A DNA stretch of 42,299 bases, taken from assembly GCF_019396345.1 (NCBI RefSeq), contig NZ_JAHKRM010000057.1, forward strand, positions 1 through 42,299, in the 5' to 3' direction. Below are positions 7,099 to 15,939 of this stretch, one piece after another (the first letter of the stretch is position 1; the number at the start of each line of letters is the position of its first letter). The notes below the pieces were generated by a model. That model did not search any database and was not told the DNA's origin. It saw only the letters and a list, made by a program, of their open reading frames with translations. The position numbers and the translations under genes are program-made. Source of the DNA: Nonomuraea guangzhouensis. GTDB lineage: Bacteria; Actinomycetota; Actinomycetes; Streptosporangiales; Streptosporangiaceae.

Positions 7099-7937
7099 TG
7101 GTCACTGTCGTCTTCGGCGCCCGGGGCAATGTAGGCCGCCATGTCGCCGCCGGACTGCGCGCGGCGGGCATACCGATCCGCGCGACGGGCCGGGATCCGC
7201 ATGCGCCGGGGTTCCCGCCGGACACACCGGTCGTAGCAGCCGATCTCGACTCTCCCGAGACGCTGCCCGCCGCTCTGGAGGGTGCCGAGAAAGTCTTCCT
7301 GTACACCAAACCGGATGGCATCGAGGGATTTGTGAAGGCGGCGCGATCCGCCGGCGTACGACACGTGGTGCTGCTGTCGTCGGCGTCCGTCGTTCTCCCC
7401 AGCGCCGAACTCAATCCGATCGCCAAGTTGCATCGCGTCGTCGAAGCGGCCCTCGAGGGCTCCGGCATCGACTGGACGTTCATCCGGCCGGGGATGTTCG
7501 CCACGAACACCCTGTGGTGGTGGGCCCAGTCGATCCGAACCGACAACACCGTCCGTACGGGGTATCCCGATGCGCAGCTCTCCTCCATCCACGAGAAGGA
7601 CATGGCCGCGCTCGCCGTCACCGCCCTCACCGAACCCGGCCACGCTCAGCGGGCCTACACGCTCTACGGCCCCGAGTCGCTCACCATCAGGCAGCACGTC
7701 GAGCACATCGGCGAGGCCATCGGCCGCAAGATCACGCTTGACGTGACCTCCGAAGAGGAGGCCCGGTCGGATCTGGCCAAGACCATGCCTCCGATCGGGG
7801 TGGACGGCATCATGCGCATGCTGGCAGCAAGTACCGAGCGCCCCGCTCCTACCTCGACGGTCGTCGAGGAGGTCACCGGCCGTCCCGCGCACACCTTCGC
7901 CCAGTGGGCCCAGGACCACGCCGACGACTTCCGGTAG
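7098..7937 (+). CDS. NmrA-like NAD(P)-binding protein
   Basis: A 279-aa atypical short-chain dehydrogenase of the NmrA/quinone-reductase-like group. The dinucleotide-binding motif GARGNVG is at 7-13, followed by RATGRDP (28-34), which resembles an NADPH phosphate contact. VVLLSSASVV and the FIRPGMF segment are typical of the family. The catalytic YxxxK of classical SDRs is not evident, so it may be a redox sensor or a reductase of unknown substrate. GGGAGGT (7084-7090) lies upstream, and the start overlaps the TetR stop codon. Its coupling to a TetR gene suggests induction by a small molecule that it may also process. It is 3 nt from the convergent methyltransferase gene. Confidence 0.82.
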   Translation: MVTVVFGARGNVGRHVAAGLRAAGIPIRATGRDPHAPGFPPDTPVVAADLDSPETLPAALEGAEKVFLYTKPDGIEGFVKAARSAGVRHVVLLSSASVVLPSAELNPIAKLHRVVEAALEGSGIDWTFIRPGMFATNTLWWWAQSIRTDNTVRTGYPDAQLSSIHEKDMAALAVTALTEPGHAQRAYTLYGPESLTIRQHVEHIGEAIGRKITLDVTSEEEARSDLAKTMPPIGVDGIMRMLAASTERPAPTSTVVEEVTGRPAHTFAQWAQDHADDFR

Positions 7938-7940
7938 GGC

Positions 7941-8600
7941 TCAGCGCGCGTACGCCCTGACGGCCAGGCGGTTGGGAATCGGCTGCTCGCCCGGTTCGTA
8001 CACCCGCTCGATGGCGAGTCCCGCGTCGATGAACGCGTTGATCAGGTCCGGGAGCGGCACCTGGCTCATCCCCACCCGCTCCCGGACCCCGCCCTTGCGC
8101 CACCATGGTCCGCTCCGGTGCCAGCCCTTGACGCGGTACGTGGGATGGATGATCAGCGCACCATCCTCGCGGTTCTCGATGTGCGGGCCGTTGAAGCACG
8201 GGTGCGCCCCGTAGAACAGCAGCAGCCCGCCCGGGCGCAGCACCCGGGCGGCCTCCTTCAGCAGTCCGGGAAAGTCGCCGATGTCGGTCGACACCCAGAA
8301 CGCGGCGACGGTGCCGAACACCCCTGCGGCGAACGGCAGCGCCGTGCCGTCACCCTGGAGCAGCGGCGCGTCGTCCCGGCGGCGGGCCAGGCGTAACTGG
8401 TCGCCGGACCGGTCGAGGCCCACCACGGTCCTGCCGGTGGCGCGGATCGCGTCGAGGTAGAGGCCGGTGCCGCAGCCCAGGTCCAGGCATGGTCCGTCGC
8501 CCGGTCCCAGCAGCTCGGCCACGTCCGACCGGTTCTCGGCGGCGGCGGGGGTGTTGAACTCGTCGTACCACTCGGCCTGGCCGTCATAGCGTGCGGTCAT
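7941..8600 (-). CDS. Class I SAM-dependent methyltransferase
   Basis: A 219-aa methyltransferase of the Methyltransf_11 type. The SAM motif LDLGCGTG is at 39-46, with the acidic VVGLDRS strand following and the GDGTALPFA motif after that. The AARVLRPGGLLLFYG segment is the usual motif before strand 5. The C-terminal half carries an unusual Trp/Gly-rich stretch (GWHRSGPWWRKGG), which probably shapes the acceptor site. The substrate cannot be predicted. The gene is convergent with the NmrA-like gene, 3 nt apart. A small membrane protein gene lies 26 nt upstream on the same strand. Confidence 0.88.
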   Translation of the reverse strand: MTARYDGQAEWYDEFNTPAAAENRSDVAELLGPGDGPCLDLGCGTGLYLDAIRATGRTVVGLDRSGDQLRLARRRDDAPLLQGDGTALPFAAGVFGTVAAFWVSTDIGDFPGLLKEAARVLRPGGLLLFYGAHPCFNGPHIENREDGALIIHPTYRVKGWHRSGPWWRKGGVRERVGMSQVPLPDLINAFIDAGLAIERVYEPGEQPIPNRLAVRAYAR

Positions 8601-8626
8601 GATCCATCAATACCGCCTATTGCCAG

Positions 8627-8821
8627 CTATTGACCTTGTCGCTGACGTATTCCGAGGAATGCGAGCGCACCGCCGATGATGAGGACGACAGGGCCGATGA
8701 TGGCCCACATGGTGACGCCGCTCATCACGCTACCGCCGACGATGCCCAGCCCCTGAAGCGTCCACAGGCCGCCGACCAGGATCAGGAGCACACCGAGTAC
8801 GAGGAAGATCCATGCTTTCAC
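8627..8821 (-). CDS. Small membrane protein, 64 aa
   Basis: A hydrophobic protein with two transmembrane helices, about residues 3-22 (WIFLVLGVLLILVGGLWTLQ) and 36-57, joined by a glycine-rich loop containing GLGIVGGS, and a short basic C-terminus (RQRQGQ). Small proteins of this type are widespread in actinobacteria and have no known role. The start is taken as GTG at 8821, which begins VKAWIF; an open frame continues upstream but runs into the neighbouring gene. It sits between a methyltransferase and a monooxygenase gene on the same strand. Confidence 0.65.
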   Translation of the reverse strand: MKAWIFLVLGVLLILVGGLWTLQGLGIVGGSVMSGVTMWAIIGPVVLIIGGALAFLGIRQRQGQ

Positions 8822-8865
8822 TGCATTTCTCGTTTCTTGTCCTGGAGGGGGTAGGGAAAGCGCCT

Positions 8866-9804
8866 TCAGGATGACATGACCGCCCGGCCGAGGGCGATCA
8901 GCTGGTCGAGCTGTGTGTCGATGGTGGGGGCGGCGATACGGCAGACGATGTGCCGCGCGCCCGCCTCCGCGTAGCGGGCGAGCGTCTCCGCCACCTGTCC
9001 GGCCGGTCCTGCGGCCATCGCCTGGATCGTCCGTACGGTCTCGGACGGCAGCCCGTACGTGGCCCGGCAGTAGGCATCGAGCTCCCGCTCCCCCTGTTCC
9101 GCGTCGTCGCTGATCAGCACGGTGACGAACAGCGCCGGCGTGATCGCGTCCGGGAGACGGCCCGCGGCCGTCGCGGCCTGGCTCACGGACTTGAGGCCCG
9201 CCCGGTAGTCGGCGACGTCCGGCGGGTAAGGCAGCCACCCGTCGTAGAGCCGGCCGGTGCGCTCAAGCGCCGACGGGCTGCCTCCCGCGAGCCAGATCGG
9301 CGGGCCGCCCGGCCGGTAGGACGGCGTGGACTCCGGCAGGTCGTCATGGCGCAACACCTCGCTATGGAACGTACGCTCCCCCGCCCACAGCGCCCGCCAC
9401 AGCGAGACCGTGTCGTCCAGTCGCCGGAACCGTCGCTCCCACGGCACCTCCGACACCGCGTACTCGATCTCGGACCGGCCGGGGAAGCCCGCGCCCACGG
9501 CCACGACGAGCCGTCCGGCTGACAGGTGGTCGATGGAGGCCAGCTCCTGCGCGGCCGTGACCGGCCGGCGGAAGGCGGGCAGCAGAGCCGCGGTGCCGAG
9601 CGTGACGCGTTCGGTGGCGGGGGCGAGGGCGGCGAGCATGGCCAGCGGCTCGATCCGCGCGCCGAGAAGGGTGTCGTTGGCCCAGACGGAGTCGTACCCG
9701 AGCCGCTCGGCCCGGACGGCGAAGTCGACCAGGTGCCGGGCGTCGTTCCACTGGGTGCGGTTGGTGGGGAGCAGGACTCCCAGCCGCGCACGAGTATCGG
9801 TCAC
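8866..9804 (-). CDS. Luciferase-like (LLM class) flavin or F420-dependent oxidoreductase
   Basis: A 312-aa TIM-barrel oxidoreductase of the bacterial luciferase superfamily. Family features are the N-terminal RLGVLLPTN strand, VRAERLGYDSVWANDTLLG, TERVTLGTAALLPAFRRPV, the LVVAVGAGFPGRSEIEYAV segment and PPIWLAGGSPSALERTGR. Most actinobacterial members use F420 or FMN; the cofactor here is not certain. The GTG at 9804 is chosen because AAGGAG lies just upstream; a longer frame to 9969 lacks such a site. It is transcribed divergently from the XRE-cupin regulator across a 195-nt gap, so that regulator might also affect it. The substrate is unknown. Confidence 0.85.
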   Translation of the reverse strand: MTDTRARLGVLLPTNRTQWNDARHLVDFAVRAERLGYDSVWANDTLLGARIEPLAMLAALAPATERVTLGTAALLPAFRRPVTAAQELASIDHLSAGRLVVAVGAGFPGRSEIEYAVSEVPWERRFRRLDDTVSLWRALWAGERTFHSEVLRHDDLPESTPSYRPGGPPIWLAGGSPSALERTGRLYDGWLPYPPDVADYRAGLKSVSQAATAAGRLPDAITPALFVTVLISDDAEQGERELDAYCRATYGLPSETVRTIQAMAAGPAGQVAETLARYAEAGARHIVCRIAAPTIDTQLDQLIALGRAVMSS

Positions 9805-9960
9805 TGCTTCTCCTTGGTACGCGTTTGACCTTGAGAAGCATCGAAGAAGGGCTGCGGCCGGGCAATTCCTCGGAAGGTATGCCGCCACCCTCGGTAACCC
9901 ATTTGTTACATGCTGCCCCTTGCTGGGATTTCTTGTGCTATGTACGGTCCTTTCATTGCC

Positions 9961-9979
9961 ACTTAACAACCTGTTCAGT
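9961..9979. promoter_or_regulatory. Probable operator of the XRE-cupin regulator
   Basis: ACTTAACA (9961-9968), a 3-nt spacer and TGTTCAGT (9972-9979) form an imperfect dyad with 7 of 8 arm positions matching. It is 20 nt upstream of the regulator start, the usual place for an autoregulatory site. The half-site TGAACA resembles the one in the published E. coli PuuR box, which may be chance. Confidence 0.45.
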
Positions 9980-9999
9980 GCAACCGATCAAGGGGTTCG

Positions 10000-10575
10000 A
10001 TGACGGAGCCGGAGACCGCACACTTGGGTGAACGCATCCGGGCCTACCGGAACATGCGCCAAATGACCGTGCGCGGCCTTGCCGGCCAGGCCAAGGCGAG
10101 CGCCAGCTTCATCAGCCAGCTGGAGCGAGGACAGACCAGCGCGAGCATCGGGATGCTGCGGCGGATCGCCGGAGCCCTCGGGATCACGGTGGCCGACCTG
10201 TTCAACGAACAGGACGAGGTCGGACACCGGGTCGTACGCCGCGCCGAACGTCCGGCATTACCCACGAAATCCGGCACCCGCAAGTACCTGATCTCCCAAC
10301 GTCCCCTGCAGAACCTGGAGATGTACGCCGGGGAATTAGACCCGGGTGCGTCCACCGGGGACGAGCCGTACACCCACGGCGACTCCCAGGAGATCTTCCT
10401 CATCCTGCGCGGCCAGGTCACGCTCTGGCTCGGGCCCGCCGATTCGGCCGCCCCGCACGTCCTCGGGCCGGGCGACAGCGTGGAATACCGCACGTCGATG
10501 CCCCACCGCGTCGTCAACGACGGCGACGAGACGGCCGAGGTGCTCTGGACGATCAGCCCGCCCACGCCCGCCTGA
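10000..10575 (+). CDS. XRE-cupin transcriptional regulator (PuuR-like)
   Basis: A 191-aa regulator with an N-terminal helix-turn-helix (about 8-64, with MTVRGLAGQAKASASFISQL) and a C-terminal cupin (about 110-188, with THGDSQEIFLILRGQV and the H-containing MPHRVV). This layout is that of PuuR and related repressors that bind a small amine or amino acid in the cupin barrel. ATG at 10000 has AAGGGG upstream. It leads an operon for uptake and oxidation of an amine-like compound and very probably controls it, since the next gene starts 31 nt later. A dyad in front suggests autoregulation. The inducer is inferred, not shown. Confidence 0.85.
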   Translation: MTEPETAHLGERIRAYRNMRQMTVRGLAGQAKASASFISQLERGQTSASIGMLRRIAGALGITVADLFNEQDEVGHRVVRRAERPALPTKSGTRKYLISQRPLQNLEMYAGELDPGASTGDEPYTHGDSQEIFLILRGQVTLWLGPADSAAPHVLGPGDSVEYRTSMPHRVVNDGDETAEVLWTISPPTPA

Positions 10576-10606
10576 CTTACCCCACCCTTATCAAGGGGGT
10601 TCAACC

Positions 10607-11725
10607 ATGCCGACCTATCCCAAACGACTGCCCGGTATGGCCGCGATAGCGGCTTCGCTACTGCTCTCCGCCGCATGTGGCGCCGGCTCCGCGGCGCCCG
10701 CGAGCATCGATCTCGGCTCCGGCCCCGCCAAGTCCGGCACCGTCAAGAAGGACGCGCTCAGCGGCCTGAACATGACGTTCGTCTCCTACGGCGGCGCGTA
10801 CCAGGAGGGCCAGCAGAAGGCGGCGGTCGATCCCTTCGCCCAGGAGTCGGGCGCGAAGATCCTCGAGGACGGCCCGACCGACTACGCCAAGATCAAGGCC
10901 CAGGTCGACTCCTCGAACGTCACCTGGGACGTGATCGACACCGACTCGATCTGGGCCGAGGCGCAGTGCGGCAAGCTGCTGCAGCCGCTCGACTACACGA
11001 TCATCGACAAGTCGAAGGTCCCCGAGGGCCTCACCACCGAGTGCAGCGTCCCCGCGATGCAGTACGGCATGGTGCTGGCGTACAACAAGGACAAGTTCGG
11101 CGCGAACCCGCCCAAGGGCTGGAAGGACTTCTTCGACACCGCGAAGTTCCCCGGCAAGCGCGGCATCTCCGGCAACCCCGGCGACTCGGCGCCCGGGCCG
11201 TTCGAGGGCGCGCTGATCGCCGACGGCGTCGCCCCGGACCAGCTGTATCCCCTGGACGTGGACCGCGCGACCAAGAAGCTCCAGTCGGTCCGCTCGAACC
11301 TGGTGTTCTGGAAGACCGGCGCGGAGTCGCAGCAGTTGCTGGAGTCCGGCGAGGTCGACATGGCGATGCTCTGGAGCGGCCGCGCGTACGCCGCCGTCAA
11401 GAACGGCGCCCCGTTCGACGTCTCCTTCGACCAGTGGATGCCGATCATGGACTCCCTGACCGTGCCGAAGAACGCCAAGAACCCCAAGGCGTCGATGGCG
11501 CTGATCAACTACTACCTGGGCGCGCAGCAGCAGGCCAAGCTCACCGAGCTGACCTCGTACTCGCCGATCAACACCGACGCCAAGCCCCAGCTGGACGAGA
11601 AGGGGCAGGCGTTCCTGACGACCAGGCCCGAGGTGGCGGACAAGGCACTCAAGATCGACTCGAAGTGGTGGGCGGAACACCAGCCCGAGATGATCGAGAA
11701 GTGGTCGGCCTGGCTCGGCGGCTGA
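10607..11725 (+). CDS. ABC transporter substrate-binding lipoprotein (PotD-like)
   Basis: A 372-aa periplasmic-type binding protein of the spermidine/putrescine (PotD) family. The N-terminus is a lipoprotein signal, with a basic start, a hydrophobic core and C24 in LLSAAC (the -3 residue is Ser, slightly off the lipobox consensus). The mature part shows FVSYGGAYQEGQQKA, the KIKAQVDSSNVTWDVID segment and the GEVDMAMLWSGRAY segment typical of the family. ATG at 10607 has AAGGGGG upstream. It delivers its ligand to the two permeases and the ATPase encoded next. Its neighbour, a PuuB-like oxidase, favours a polyamine or other primary amine, but the ligand could also be an opine or amino acid derivative. 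Confidence 0.88.
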   Translation: MPTYPKRLPGMAAIAASLLLSAACGAGSAAPASIDLGSGPAKSGTVKKDALSGLNMTFVSYGGAYQEGQQKAAVDPFAQESGAKILEDGPTDYAKIKAQVDSSNVTWDVIDTDSIWAEAQCGKLLQPLDYTIIDKSKVPEGLTTECSVPAMQYGMVLAYNKDKFGANPPKGWKDFFDTAKFPGKRGISGNPGDSAPGPFEGALIADGVAPDQLYPLDVDRATKKLQSVRSNLVFWKTGAESQQLLESGEVDMAMLWSGRAYAAVKNGAPFDVSFDQWMPIMDSLTVPKNAKNPKASMALINYYLGAQQQAKLTELTSYSPINTDAKPQLDEKGQAFLTTRPEVADKALKIDSKWWAEHQPEMIEKWSAWLGG

Positions 11726-11731
11726 TCCGAG

Positions 11732-12604
11732 ATGGCCTCGACGCTCCAAGCGGTGTCCCTGCCGGCGACGGCGGGCAGGGATGACCGCGACCGCCGGCCG
11801 GCGCTGCTCATCCTGCCCGCGCTGATCGCGCTCGCCGTCTTCTTCCTCTATCCGCTGGTCTCCATGGTGATCAGCGCGTTCACCGATCCCACGCCGGGCC
11901 TCGGGAACTTCGCCTGGTTCTTCGGTGAGCCGCAGAACCTGAGAGTGCTCGGCCGTACGTTCACCACGGGCCTGTGGGTGACGGTGATCGCGCTGGTCGT
12001 GTCGTACCCGTACGCCTACGCCATGACCATCGCCAGGCCGCGGGCGCGCAGCGTGCTGACGCTGCTCGTGCTCGTGCCGTTCTGGACCAGCCTGATGGTG
12101 CGCACGTTCGCGTGGGTGATCCTGCTGCAGGACACCGGTGTGATCAACGGCGCGCTGCAGGCGATCGGGCTCGGGCCGTTCAACCTGATCCGCACCCAGA
12201 CGGGGGTGGTCATCGGGATGGTGCAGTTGCTGATGCCGTTCATGGTGCTACCGCTGTACGCGGTGATGAACGGGATCGACCGGCGGCTGCTGACCGCGGC
12301 GGGGAGCCTGGGGGCGCATCCAGTCAAGGCGTTCGTGAAGGTGTATCTGCCGCTGTCGCTGCCGGGCGTCTCGGCGGGGTGCCTGACCGTGTTCATCAGC
12401 GCGCTCGGTTTCTACGTCACGCCCGCGTTGCTCGGCTCGCCCACCGATGCGCTGATCTCACAGCAGATCTTCACGCAGGTCAACGGGCTGCTCAAGTGGG
12501 GACGCGGTGGCGCGATGGGCGTGGTGCTGCTCGGGCTGACGCTGGCGATGATCGCGTTGCTCGCGCTCACGCTGCGCCGTACCGGAAGGAAGGTGGCCGG
12601 ATGA
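11732..12604 (+). CDS. ABC transporter permease (PotB-like)
   Basis: A 290-aa inner-membrane permease with about six transmembrane helices, beginning LLILPALIALAVFFLYPLV. The EAA-type loop that contacts the ATPase reads AAGSLGAHPVKAF and is followed by PLSLPGVSAG. It resembles PotB/PotH of polyamine importers. The start ATG is 6 nt after the binding-protein stop. The TGA overlaps the ATG of the second permease (ATGA), a clear sign of translational coupling. It forms the translocation channel with that second permease. Confidence 0.9.
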   Translation: MASTLQAVSLPATAGRDDRDRRPALLILPALIALAVFFLYPLVSMVISAFTDPTPGLGNFAWFFGEPQNLRVLGRTFTTGLWVTVIALVVSYPYAYAMTIARPRARSVLTLLVLVPFWTSLMVRTFAWVILLQDTGVINGALQAIGLGPFNLIRTQTGVVIGMVQLLMPFMVLPLYAVMNGIDRRLLTAAGSLGAHPVKAFVKVYLPLSLPGVSAGCLTVFISALGFYVTPALLGSPTDALISQQIFTQVNGLLKWGRGGAMGVVLLGLTLAMIALLALTLRRTGRKVAG

Positions 12605-13398
12605 CCGCTCGCCTAGGCCGTGGCCTGCTGTGGGCGTTCTGCGCGCTCGTGGGCGTGTGGCTGGTCGCGCCGGCGCTGATCGTGGTGCCGCTCAGCTTCA
12701 CCTCGAAGGCTTCGCTGAAGTTCCCGCCCGACGGTTACTCATTGCGCTGGTACGAGCACTTCTTCAGCGACCAGGCCTGGGTGTCCGCGCTGCTGACCTC
12801 GGTCGAGGTCGCGCTGCTCGTCACGGTCGTGGCCACGGTGCTCGGCACGGCCGCCGCGATCGGGCTGACCAGGGCGCGGATGCGCGGCCTGGCGCCGGCG
12901 CAGGGGGCGATGCTGGCCCCGATGATCGTGCCGGGCGTGGTGCTGGCCGTCGGGACCTACGCCGTGTTCCTGAAGTTGCAACTCGTGGGCACGCTGGCCG
13001 GGTTCGTCATGGCGCACACCGTACTGGCGCTGCCGTTCGTGATGATCCCGGTGGTCGCGTCGCTGCGCGGGTTCGACCGGCGGCTGGAGAGCGCGGCGGC
13101 CAGTCTGGGCGCCGGCCGGTGGGCCACCTTCCGGAGCGTGACGCTGCCGCTGGTCGCGCCCGGCGTCGCCTCCGGCGCGCTGTTCGCGTTCGTCACGAGC
13201 TTCGACGAGGTGGTCGTCTCGCTGTTCATCCAGAGCCCCTACCTGCAGACCCTTCCGGTCAAGATGTACGCGAGCGTCACCCGCGAGATCGACCCGACCA
13301 TCGCCGCGGCGGCCACGATGATCCTCGTGCTGACCACGACCCTCGTGCTCGTCGCCACCTTCTTCGTCGCCAGGAGGTCCCGTGCCGCCAACCAGTAA
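12601..13398 (+). CDS. ABC transporter permease (PotC-like)
   Basis: A 265-aa permease with about six transmembrane helices. The coupling loop is AAASLGAGRWATFRSV, followed by TLPLVAPGVASGALFAF. The C-terminal region includes SFDEVVVSLFI, a feature shared with PotC-type permeases. Its start overlaps the stop of the first permease by 4 nt, and its 3' end overlaps the ATPase gene by 17 nt. It pairs with the first permease to form the membrane channel. The substrate follows that of the binding protein and is not known. Confidence 0.9.
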   Translation: MTARLGRGLLWAFCALVGVWLVAPALIVVPLSFTSKASLKFPPDGYSLRWYEHFFSDQAWVSALLTSVEVALLVTVVATVLGTAAAIGLTRARMRGLAPAQGAMLAPMIVPGVVLAVGTYAVFLKLQLVGTLAGFVMAHTVLALPFVMIPVVASLRGFDRRLESAAASLGAGRWATFRSVTLPLVAPGVASGALFAFVTSFDEVVVSLFIQSPYLQTLPVKMYASVTREIDPTIAAAATMILVLTTTLVLVATFFVARRSRAANQ

Positions 13399-14494
13399 CG
13401 ACCTCGCCGCCCGCGGCGGGGGCATCGAACTCACCGGTCTGACCAAACGCTACGGGGACTTCGTCGCCGTGGACGACGTCTCGCTGTCGATCAACCCGGG
13501 CGAGTTCATCACGCTGCTCGGACCGAGCGGCTCGGGCAAGACGACCACGCTGAACGTCATCGCCGGCTTCACCAAGGCGACCTCGGGCGAGCTGACCGTG
13601 GACGGCACCGCCATCGCCGCCACCCCGCCCCACAAGCGGGACATGGGCATGGTCTTCCAGCACTACGCCCTGTTCCCGCACATGACGGTGGCCGAGAACA
13701 TCGCCTTCCCGCTGAAGCAACGCAAGATCCCAAAGGCGCGCAGGACCGAGCTGGTCCAGGCGGCGCTGGCCACCGTCCACCTCGGCGAGTACGGCCACCG
13801 CTACCCGCGCGAGCTGTCCGGCGGGCAGCAGCAGCGGGTCGCGGTGGCCAGAGCGATCGTCTACAGCCCGCGCGTGCTGCTGATGGACGAGCCCCTCGGC
13901 GCGCTCGACAAAAAACTGCGCGACTGGCTCCAACTGGAGATCAAGCGCATCCACGGCGAGCTCGGCATCACGTTCGTCTACGTCACGCACGACCAGGACG
14001 AGGCGCTGGTGCTGTCGGACCGCATCGCGGTCTTCAACCAGGGCCGCATCGAGCAGCTGGGCCCGGCCGACGAGCTCTACGAGCGGCCCGCGACGCTGTT
14101 CGTGGCCCGCTTCCTGGGCGAGTCGACGATCCTGCGCGGCGACGTCTCATCTGACGGCATCGGCGTCTGCGCGCGGCTGATGCGGGCGCCCGGTTCGCTG
14201 CCCGACGGGCCCGGCGCGCTCGTCGTACGGCCCGAGCGGCTGGCCGTACGGCAGGCGGACCACTCCCCCGAGACCGGCTGGAACGCGCTGCCCGCCACCG
14301 TCACCAGCGAGATCTACCTCGGATCCAGTCGCAAACTGGAACTGAGACTGCCGGACGGCTCGCCGGCGCTGGTCCGCGAACAGGCGGGCAGCCTCAGCGA
14401 CGCCCGCCGCGGCGACGAGGTCACGCTCACCTGGCGCGTGTCCGACTCCGTACTCCTGGCTGACGAAAGCGATGTGGAGGCAGTACTCACGTGA
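13382..14494 (+). CDS. ABC transporter ATP-binding protein (PotA-like)
   Basis: A 370-aa ATPase that powers the importer. Walker A is GPSGSGKT (47-54), Q-loop VFQHYALFPHM, signature LSGGQQQR (145-152), Walker B LLMDEP (166-171) and the H-loop VTHDQDEA. The C-terminal region (about 250-370) is a TOBE-like domain, as in PotA and MalK-type proteins. The GTG at 13382 has AGGAGG 5 nt upstream, inside the permease gene. The TGA overlaps the GTG of the oxidoreductase gene (GTGA). The whole unit reads as one operon. Confidence 0.92.
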   Translation: MPPTSNDLAARGGGIELTGLTKRYGDFVAVDDVSLSINPGEFITLLGPSGSGKTTTLNVIAGFTKATSGELTVDGTAIAATPPHKRDMGMVFQHYALFPHMTVAENIAFPLKQRKIPKARRTELVQAALATVHLGEYGHRYPRELSGGQQQRVAVARAIVYSPRVLLMDEPLGALDKKLRDWLQLEIKRIHGELGITFVYVTHDQDEALVLSDRIAVFNQGRIEQLGPADELYERPATLFVARFLGESTILRGDVSSDGIGVCARLMRAPGSLPDGPGALVVRPERLAVRQADHSPETGWNALPATVTSEIYLGSSRKLELRLPDGSPALVREQAGSLSDARRGDEVTLTWRVSDSVLLADESDVEAVLT

Positions 14495-15909
14495 AAGGCA
14501 TCCCGCTGACCACGGACTTCGCCAACGGCGGCGTCTCGTTCTGGTATCGGCAGATCGGCCTGCCGGACCGCCGCGCGGCGCTGCCCGGCGCCCGCTCGTA
14601 TGACGTGGTGATCGTCGGCGGCGGCTACACGGGCCTGTGGACCGCGTACTACCTGAAGAAGGCGCAGCCGGATCTGCGGATCGCGATCCTGGAGCGGGAG
14701 TTCGCCGGGTTCGGCGCGTCCGGGCGCAACGGTGGCTGGCTGTCGGCCGAGTTCGCGGGGTCGCGGAAGCGGTACGCGGCGGCGCGGGGGCGGGAGGCGA
14801 TGATCTCCCTGCAGCAGGCCATGTTCCGGTCCGTCGACGAGGTCATCGGCGTGACCCGGGAAGAGGGCATCGAGGCCGACATCCACAAGGGCGGCCTGAT
14901 CCACGTCGCGACCAACCCCGCCCAGCGCCGCCGCCTGCACGAGGAGCTGTCCGAACTGCGTACCTGGGGGTACGGGGAGGACGACCTCAGGCTGATGTCC
15001 CGGGACGAGCAGCGCGAACGCGTGCAGGTGGCCGGGACCCTGGAGGCCACGTACTCGCCGCACTGCGCGCGCATCCAGCCCGCCAAGCTGGCCGTCGGGC
15101 TCGCCTCAGTGGTCGCCTCGCTGGGCGTGGACATCTTCGAGAACACCACCGTGACCGAGATCCGCCCCCGTTCTGCCGGCGGGCAGGCCTCGGCGGTCAC
15201 CTCGCGCGGCGTGGTCTCGGCCGAGTACGTCATCCGCGCCACCGAGGGCTTCACCGCCAGCCTCGCCGGGCAGCACCGGCAGTGGCTGCCGATGAACAGC
15301 TCCATGATCGTCACCGAGCCGCTGCCCGCCGAGGTGTGGAAGCACATCGGCTGGTCGGGCAGCGAACTGCTCGGCGACGAGGCGCACGCCTACATCTACG
15401 CCCAGCGCACCGCGGACGACCGGATCGCGATCGGCGGGCGCGGCGTGCCGTACCGGTACGGCTCGCGGACCGACGACCGGGGCGCCACCCAGGCCCAGAC
15501 GGTGGCGCTGCTCTGGCGGATGCTGGTCAAGCTGTTCCCCGCCGCAGCCGACTCCCATGTCCAGCACTCGTGGTGCGGCGTGCTCGGCGTGCCGCGCGAC
15601 TGGTGCTCGACCGTGCACCTCGACCACTCGACCGGGCTCGGCTGGGCGGGGGGTTACGTGGGCAGCGGCGTCACCACCACGAACCTGGCCGGCCGCACGC
15701 TGCGCGACCTGGTCCTGCGCCGCGACACCGAGCTGACGGCGCTGCCGTGGGTGGGCCGCCAGGTCAGGCAGTGGGAGCCGGAGCCGCTGCGGTGGACCGG
15801 GGTGCAGCTCATCTACGCGCTCTTCAGGTCCGCCGATCGGCACGAGAACGACCGGGGCACCACCACCTCGGCCTACGCGCGCCTCGCCAACCTCATCTCA
15901 GGCCGCTGA
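14491..15909 (+). CDS. FAD-dependent amine oxidoreductase (PuuB/DAO-like)
   Basis: A 472-aa flavoenzyme of the D-amino-acid-oxidase superfamily, closest in layout to gamma-glutamylputrescine oxidase PuuB. The FAD-binding GGGYTG is at 43-48, followed by ILEREFAGFGASGRNGG, a hallmark of the PuuB/OrdL group. The C-terminal GGYVGSGVTTTNLAGR also binds FAD. It would oxidise the imported compound at a C-N bond, releasing an aldehyde or keto product, ammonia and peroxide. Start GTG overlaps the ATPase stop. The ring of importer, oxidase and XRE-cupin regulator is the basis for the polyamine guess. No PuuA-like glutamine synthetase, dehydrogenase or PuuD-like hydrolase is present in the window. Confidence 0.88.
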   Translation: MKGIPLTTDFANGGVSFWYRQIGLPDRRAALPGARSYDVVIVGGGYTGLWTAYYLKKAQPDLRIAILEREFAGFGASGRNGGWLSAEFAGSRKRYAAARGREAMISLQQAMFRSVDEVIGVTREEGIEADIHKGGLIHVATNPAQRRRLHEELSELRTWGYGEDDLRLMSRDEQRERVQVAGTLEATYSPHCARIQPAKLAVGLASVVASLGVDIFENTTVTEIRPRSAGGQASAVTSRGVVSAEYVIRATEGFTASLAGQHRQWLPMNSSMIVTEPLPAEVWKHIGWSGSELLGDEAHAYIYAQRTADDRIAIGGRGVPYRYGSRTDDRGATQAQTVALLWRMLVKLFPAAADSHVQHSWCGVLGVPRDWCSTVHLDHSTGLGWAGGYVGSGVTTTNLAGRTLRDLVLRRDTELTALPWVGRQVRQWEPEPLRWTGVQLIYALFRSADRHENDRGTTTSAYARLANLISGR

Positions 15910-15939
15910 CTTCCGTTACTTCTTTCCTTAGGACGACTC

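Noticed and set aside
7084..7100. GGAGGTCCTCC palindrome over the ribosome site of the NmrA-like gene
   Set aside because: The one-base loop cannot fold into a hairpin; it is probably just a ribosome site with nearby chance complement.
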